Below, piece by piece: positions 4,657 through 7,227 of a stretch of DNA of 7,227 nucleotides. The notes under the pieces were generated by a model. The model did not search any database and had not been told where the DNA came from. It saw only the letters and a program-made list of their open reading frames with translations. This DNA comes from an uncultured Chlorobiota bacterium. Its GTDB lineage: Bacteria > Bacteroidota > Kapaibacteriia > OLB7. Made by a program: the position numbers and the translations under genes. The DNA lies in the NCBI GenBank assembly GCA_946481475.1, contig CAMLOB010000185.1:1-7227 (forward strand), in the 5' to 3' direction. Within the stretch, counting starts at the first letter, position 1. Every line of letters begins with the position of its first letter.

Positions 4657-5604
4657 TCACGCATTCTTTCCAGTCAATCCCGCATACGTCAGCCGCCTTC
4701 CCGTCAATGCCCCGACAACCGTCTCGAATCGGTCTCGATCCTTCCCTTTTCGCTCGTTGAACCGGAAGGTCTCTTCGTCCAGATACCGGAACAGGTGAAA
4801 CGGCTCGACTGCTACGTACGTTCCTTTGATGCACCGCTTGAACAGTGCCCAGAAATTTTCCAGACCGTTCGTTGTGACGGTCCCCCGAACATATTCGTTT
4901 GCTGTGTGACAGACGATCTCGTGGTAATACTCCGCCGAAAGTCCTTCATACGAGGCGTTTGTATCCGTGTGGATATTCGATCCTTTCTCGACATTTGCCT
5001 TGACTTCTCCCTGTAGCGTTCCCCTCTTCGTATCAGGAACCACCATCGCCCGAACCTGACTTCCCTTGCCCTGCTTGTCCCGTTCCAGTAAACCCAGAAC
5101 GATGGCTTTCCCAACAGCACCCCCGCCTTTGATCTTCTCTTTCTTCTTCGATGCGTGCATGTTCCGCGCCTTGCCCCCGATGTAGGTTTCGTCAATTTCC
5201 ACGTCTCCCTTCATCTTTTCAAAGGTGCCGGTGCGCATTGCCATGCGGATGCGATGCAACAGGAACCACGCGGTCTTTTGCGTTACGCCCAATGCGCGAT
5301 GCACCTCATACGAGGAAATCCCGTTCTTCGCATTGGCAACAAGCCAGATCGCACACAACCACTTGTCCAGACCCAGCGCACTGTCTTCCATCAACGTTCC
5401 AACCTTAACGGAGAACTGCTTACGGCAGCCCTTGCACTTCCAGATACGGCGTGTTTTCAGGAACGAATGTTCCTTGCACTGGCAATGTGGACAGGTGACC
5501 CCATTCGACCAGCGAAGGGAGACCATGTAATCGAGTGCCCGATCTTTATCGGAGAAGTAGAGGATAGCCTCTTGAAGGGTACGTGGCGTGTTGCGCTGTT
5601 CCAT
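4657..5604 (-). CDS. IS1595-family (ISXO2-like) transposase
   Basis: A 315-residue enzyme expected to cut and rejoin the terminal repeats of this element. An N-terminal zinc ribbon has CPHC (residues 38-41) and CKGC (57-60). A helix-turn-helix-like region follows (about 95-122, SSYEVHRALGVTQKTAWFLL). The ISXO2-like catalytic core shows the first Asp in VEIDETYIGGK (D138), the second in IHTDTNASY (D214), and the third acidic or Asn position in TTNGLENFWALFKR (N246 or E249, with K256). The end has the family's RYLDEETFRFNER block (273-285). Length and domain order are normal, with no frameshift or early stop. A perfect promoter ends 4 bases before the ATG and no SD exists. The 52-residue gene follows it. 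Confidence 0.95.
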   Translation of the reverse strand: MEQRNTPRTLQEAILYFSDKDRALDYMVSLRWSNGVTCPHCQCKEHSFLKTRRIWKCKGCRKQFSVKVGTLMEDSALGLDKWLCAIWLVANAKNGISSYEVHRALGVTQKTAWFLLHRIRMAMRTGTFEKMKGDVEIDETYIGGKARNMHASKKKEKIKGGGAVGKAIVLGLLERDKQGKGSQVRAMVVPDTKRGTLQGEVKANVEKGSNIHTDTNASYEGLSAEYYHEIVCHTANEYVRGTVTTNGLENFWALFKRCIKGTYVAVEPFHLFRYLDEETFRFNERKGKDRDRFETVVGALTGRRLTYAGLTGKNA

Positions 5605-5608
5605 GCCA

Positions 5609-5639
5609 CAAAGATACGGCGCGATGCTGGATTATCAAA
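5609..5639 (-). promoter_or_regulatory. Perfect Bacteroidetes-type promoter of the transposase, implying a leaderless mRNA
   Basis: On the minus strand, TTTG (5639-5636), a 19-bp spacer and TATCTTTG (5616-5609) match the -33/-7 consensus exactly. The -7 box ends 4 bases before the ATG (5604-5602), so transcription should start at or within a few bases of the start codon. This agrees with the lack of an SD sequence. Confidence 0.8.
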
Positions 5640-5791
5640 GAATTTTTCGTATATTGCGAGGTTTTTCCCGAAAAAATTTCGCGGAAAATTTTCGATTGTA
5701 AATAGCAGAGCGATTCATTAGCTTTACTGGTATTCTGTCGCTATGTGTGGCGACTCTCACAATTCTTCCACTATCTCAGTAGGTGAACACG
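5640..5791. other. Divergent intergenic region between transposase and the 50-residue gene
   Basis: This AT-rich stretch contains an imperfect palindrome centred on CGCG (about 5669-5694, arms CGAAAAAATTT and GAAAATTTTCG). It lies just upstream of the transposase promoter, so it could be an operator. A hairpin GTCGC/GCGAC (5737-5741 with 5750-5754) lies near the rightward gene. TATGTGTG (5742-5749) is a one-mismatch -7 box for that gene, but no -33 box is correctly spaced. Confidence 0.4.
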
Positions 5792-5944
5792 ATGAAGGTT
5801 TCGCCGTACCACTCGATTACTCCGGAGGAGCCGGAGGTCTATCACGACGACAACAATTGTCCGTATGGGAAAAACATCAAACCGGAGAATAAGCGGTCCG
5901 GCACTGATGGTCGCCCAAAGTGCCAATGGTGCAAGGATAATTAA
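5792..5944 (+). CDS. Small Cys-containing putative metal-binding protein (50 residues)
   Basis: AGGTG, 8 bases before the ATG, is a reasonable SD. The product starts MKVSPYHSITPEEPEVYHDD. It has the pattern VYHDDNNCPYGKNIKPENKR (residues 16-35) followed by SGTDGRPKCQWCKDN, with three Cys (23, 44, 47) and His18 as possible ligands of one zinc or iron site. The layout V-Y-H-(4)-C-x-x-G-x-x-I ... R-x-G-x-x-G-R-x-x-C-x-x-C is one I know from short conserved hypothetical proteins on mobile elements and in environmental genomes. No function is established. Its stop lies 10 bases from the stop of the convergent gene. Confidence 0.75.
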   Translation: MKVSPYHSITPEEPEVYHDDNNCPYGKNIKPENKRSGTDGRPKCQWCKDN

Positions 5945-5954
5945 TTGCCGCGCT

Positions 5955-6308
5955 TTACTTGGTGGGAGCAAACACAAGCTCCCACCAAGCCCCTTCAACT
6001 TCCCGCGTCACGACACCACTGTTTTGAATCCAATAGACTCGGCGCAACTCTCTCACGGGTAATCCCGCATCGATCGCGATACCAAGTGCCCGGAAGCCTT
6101 CGCCGTACTGTCCTTTGAATCTGACCGTTGGCCTGTCATAGGAATGTCCCTCTCCACCTTGACAGGACTCTATCGTATACACTCCGTGATTTCGCAAGAG
6201 TGTGACTGCATCGAAGATTCCCGGATCAAGCCCCGGTATTGGTGGTAGTGGTTCTGGTGTGTAGGGGTTGCCTCGCAATTCGGCAAGCATAACCGTCTCC
6301 TCGCTCAT
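5955..6308 (-). CDS. Conserved hypothetical protein with ESCQGGEGHSY motif (117 residues)
   Basis: The protein contains GLDPGIFDAVTLLRNHGVYT (27-46), ESCQGGEGHSYDRPTVRF (47-64) and a closing WWELVF. This matches a family of short hypothetical proteins in bacteria and phages, with the order GlDP-LxxxGVxTxESCxGGxGH-xPTVxFxG-EGxrAL-LRR-WE. The Cys/Gly/His cluster looks like an active or binding site, but none has been assigned that I know of. I prefer the ATG at 6308 because GAGGA lies 7 bases upstream; an ATG at 6314 would place the same SD only 1 base away. The start is about 18 bp inside the right terminal repeat, making it the outermost cargo gene. Its last codons lie in a 12-bp perfect inverted repeat. 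Confidence 0.82.
   Translation of the reverse strand: MSEETVMLAELRGNPYTPEPLPPIPGLDPGIFDAVTLLRNHGVYTIESCQGGEGHSYDRPTVRFKGQYGEGFRALGIAIDAGLPVRELRRVYWIQNSGVVTREVEGAWWELVFAPTK
5958..5989. repeat. Perfect 12-bp inverted repeat at the convergent gene ends
   Basis: CTTGGTGGGAGC (5958-5969) pairs exactly with GCTCCCACCAAG (5978-5989) around an 8-nt loop. It codes for the last residues of the minus-strand gene (WWELVFAPTK) and follows the plus-strand gene's stop by 13 bases. Neither exit has a T-tract, but the hairpin would stabilise or terminate both converging mRNAs. Confidence 0.7.
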
Positions 6309-6326
6309 CTCCATTTCCTCACTCTT

Positions 6327-6363
6327 GGTGTGTCATGTATGTTGGTGCCAAAACTTTTGCCCC
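6327..6363 (-). repeat. Right terminal inverted repeat
   Basis: Read on the minus strand from 6363 it begins GGGGCAAAAGTTTTGGCACC and matches the left repeat at 34 of 37 positions. The three differences are all transitions. Similarity ends exactly at 6363. Confidence 0.9.
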
Positions 6364-6475
6364 TCATTTTGCCTCCCATCTTTTCCCTAAACAATGCCCC
6401 ACCGGCAGCCGTCGCTTTCTTTCGCCGATGTCCGGACATCTCTGTCCCATTGCAACGCTACACCACTCCCCACAT
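6364..6475. other. Right host flank, gene-free
   Basis: No reading frame is supported here. A perfect 14-bp palindrome GATGTCCGGACATC lies at 6427-6440, downstream of the leftward AlbA_2-type gene. It could form a hairpin at that transcript's 3' end, but no T-tract follows on the minus strand. The first 8 bases do not repeat the 8 bases left of the transposon. Confidence 0.4.
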
Positions 6476-7216
6476 CTACGCCAGCGTATAATAATCCTCC
6501 GCCTCGTCGGTGAAGATCCTTACCAGACCGGCCCGGACCAGGCGTACCATCACGCGGGAGGCGCGCCGCTCGGAGATATTGACCTGATGACGGAACTCCC
6601 GCAGGGTAATCCGTCGGTTCTTCTCCAGATAGTCGAAGAGGGCGCGTTCGATCTTTCCGATGTGAAGCGTCAGCGGAGGGGCGTCGGGATGGTCGGCCGC
6701 AAGCACCCGCTCCACTTCCCTGCTTGCGATGACGCTCCGGTCTCCCTGCCGGATATAGACCGGCCGGGGTGGTTCTTCCTCCTGCTTCTTCCCCTTCTTT
6801 TTTTCTCTTCGTGCCGAACCCCGAACCGACTCGTCGGGTGTTCGCGGCAGCAGGTAGTGGGGCTTTGTCCGGCTTTCGGGTATCGAGACGACCAGAACGT
6901 CGACCCCGTCGATCTCCACGACCTCGATATCGGCGTCGATTGCCGGGTCGCAGTAGAACTCCCCGGCGGTCGTCACCAGTTCGATTTCATGTTTCTCGCT
7001 GTCGACGCCGACAATGCTTCCGTCGTCGTTGACTCCGATCAGAATCATTCCCCCGCGTGTGTTTGCAAAGGCGATCATCTCCTTTGCGATCTTCTCGAAA
7101 TCGGAAAAACGACGCTTGAATTCCACAACGTCGTTCTCCCCAAGCTCAATGATCTCGCGGAGTTTCCGGACGCTCAACGGCCTGTTTCCTCGGTTTGACT
7201 CTGCAAGGGGAGACAT
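6476..7216 (-). CDS. AlbA_2/Schlafen-type putative DNA-binding protein with C-terminal winged helix
   Basis: A 246-residue protein. Residues 25-112 form an AlbA_2 (Schlafen AlbA-like) domain with the usual signature VVEFKRRFSDFEKIAKEMIA, then FANTRGGMILIGVNDDGSIVGV (50-71), and a following IPESRTKPHYL strand region. A very basic, low-complexity linker (about 131-150, RREKKKGKKQEEE) interrupts the usual domain end, and YIRQGDRSVIASREVERV (154-171) resumes it. Residues 187-245 look like a winged helix (IERALFDYLEKNRRITLREF, ERRASRVMVRLVRAGLVRIF). AlbA_2 proteins are generally treated as transcriptional regulators or nucleic-acid-binding proteins. The ATG at 7216 has no SD within the 11 bases visible upstream. 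It lies outside the transposon. Confidence 0.85.
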   Translation of the reverse strand: MSPLAESNRGNRPLSVRKLREIIELGENDVVEFKRRFSDFEKIAKEMIAFANTRGGMILIGVNDDGSIVGVDSEKHEIELVTTAGEFYCDPAIDADIEVVEIDGVDVLVVSIPESRTKPHYLLPRTPDESVRGSARREKKKGKKQEEEPPRPVYIRQGDRSVIASREVERVLAADHPDAPPLTLHIGKIERALFDYLEKNRRITLREFRHQVNISERRASRVMVRLVRAGLVRIFTDEAEDYYTLA

Positions 7217-7227
7217 CTTGAAATTCT

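Larger units (their letters stand above)
2126..6363. mobile_element. IS1595-family transposon with cargo genes (4238 bp)
   Basis: The limits are set by a pair of 37-bp inverted repeats, 2126-2162 and 6327-6363, identical at 34 of 37 positions and beginning GGGGCAAAA on both outer edges. Similarity stops abruptly outside the GGGG. The element holds an ISXO2-like DDE/DDN transposase (4657-5604, -), a 52-residue partner gene and up to seven small cargo genes. Plain IS1595-family insertion sequences are about 1 kb with the transposase near both ends. Some subgroups of the family (ISNwi1- and ISNha5-like) are known to carry passenger genes, and this fits that pattern. The 8-bp target duplications expected for the family are not seen (left flank gcctgtag, right flank tcattttg). 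Both ends and the transposase frame are intact, so the element may be functional. Confidence 0.85.

Noticed and set aside
4483..5016. 177-codon plus-strand frame opposite the transposase end
   Set aside because: Ser-rich antisense reading across both the transposase and its 52-residue partner.
5155..5721. 188-codon plus-strand frame opposite the transposase
   Set aside because: It is antisense to conserved transposase sequence, without SD or motifs.
6335..7198. 287-codon plus-strand frame opposite the AlbA_2-type gene
   Set aside because: The minus strand encodes a recognisable AlbA_2 domain plus winged helix; the plus-strand product has no motif and starts inside the transposon repeat.

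Overview
The window looks like chromosomal DNA of a Bacteroidota/FCB-group bacterium of moderate GC content. The main sequence evidence is two promoters of the Bacteroidetes sigma type (TTG/TTTG, 19-20 bp, TAnnTTTG), one of them a perfect match in front of the transposase. The host genes are also of types common in that group, and the C-poor, GAGAGT-rich spacer at about 1954-2030 fits. Species level cannot be read from the sequence.

Layout. (a) 1-2125, host flank: the start of an unrecognised minus-strand gene runs off the left edge; then a TPR protein resembling the RMDN (regulator of microtubule dynamics) family (294-1154, +), a TauE/SafE-type membrane permease (1229-1957, +), a purine-rich low-complexity spacer and a hairpin-rich 90 bp. 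(b) 2126-6363: a 4238-bp transposon bounded by 37-bp terminal inverted repeats (34/37 identical), with an IS1595-family (ISXO2-like) transposase inside. (c) 6364-7227, host flank: a short gene-free stretch, then a minus-strand AlbA_2/Schlafen-type putative DNA-binding protein with a C-terminal winged helix.

The transposon is the main object of interest. Its transposase (4657-5604, -) has a near-perfect promoter placed so that its mRNA should be almost or entirely leaderless. A 52-residue basic/acidic protein follows it as the second gene of a two-gene unit. Around this core lie small cargo genes: a possible 34-residue hydrophobic/basic peptide behind a structured leader, a 69-residue helical protein, a 173-residue coiled-coil plus winged-helix protein with its own promoter and strong Shine-Dalgarno (SD) sequence, a 34-residue very basic protein, a 77-residue protein, a 50-residue Cys-containing putative metal-binding protein and a 117-residue conserved hypothetical. 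Several units end in strong intrinsic terminators, so the cargo reads as separate mini-transcription units. No target-site duplication is visible at the repeat borders.

The cargo contains no resistance, metabolic or recognised toxin-antitoxin gene. It looks like a compact set of uncharacterised small proteins and structured RNA signals travelling with an IS1595-type transposase. Their functions are not claimed here.
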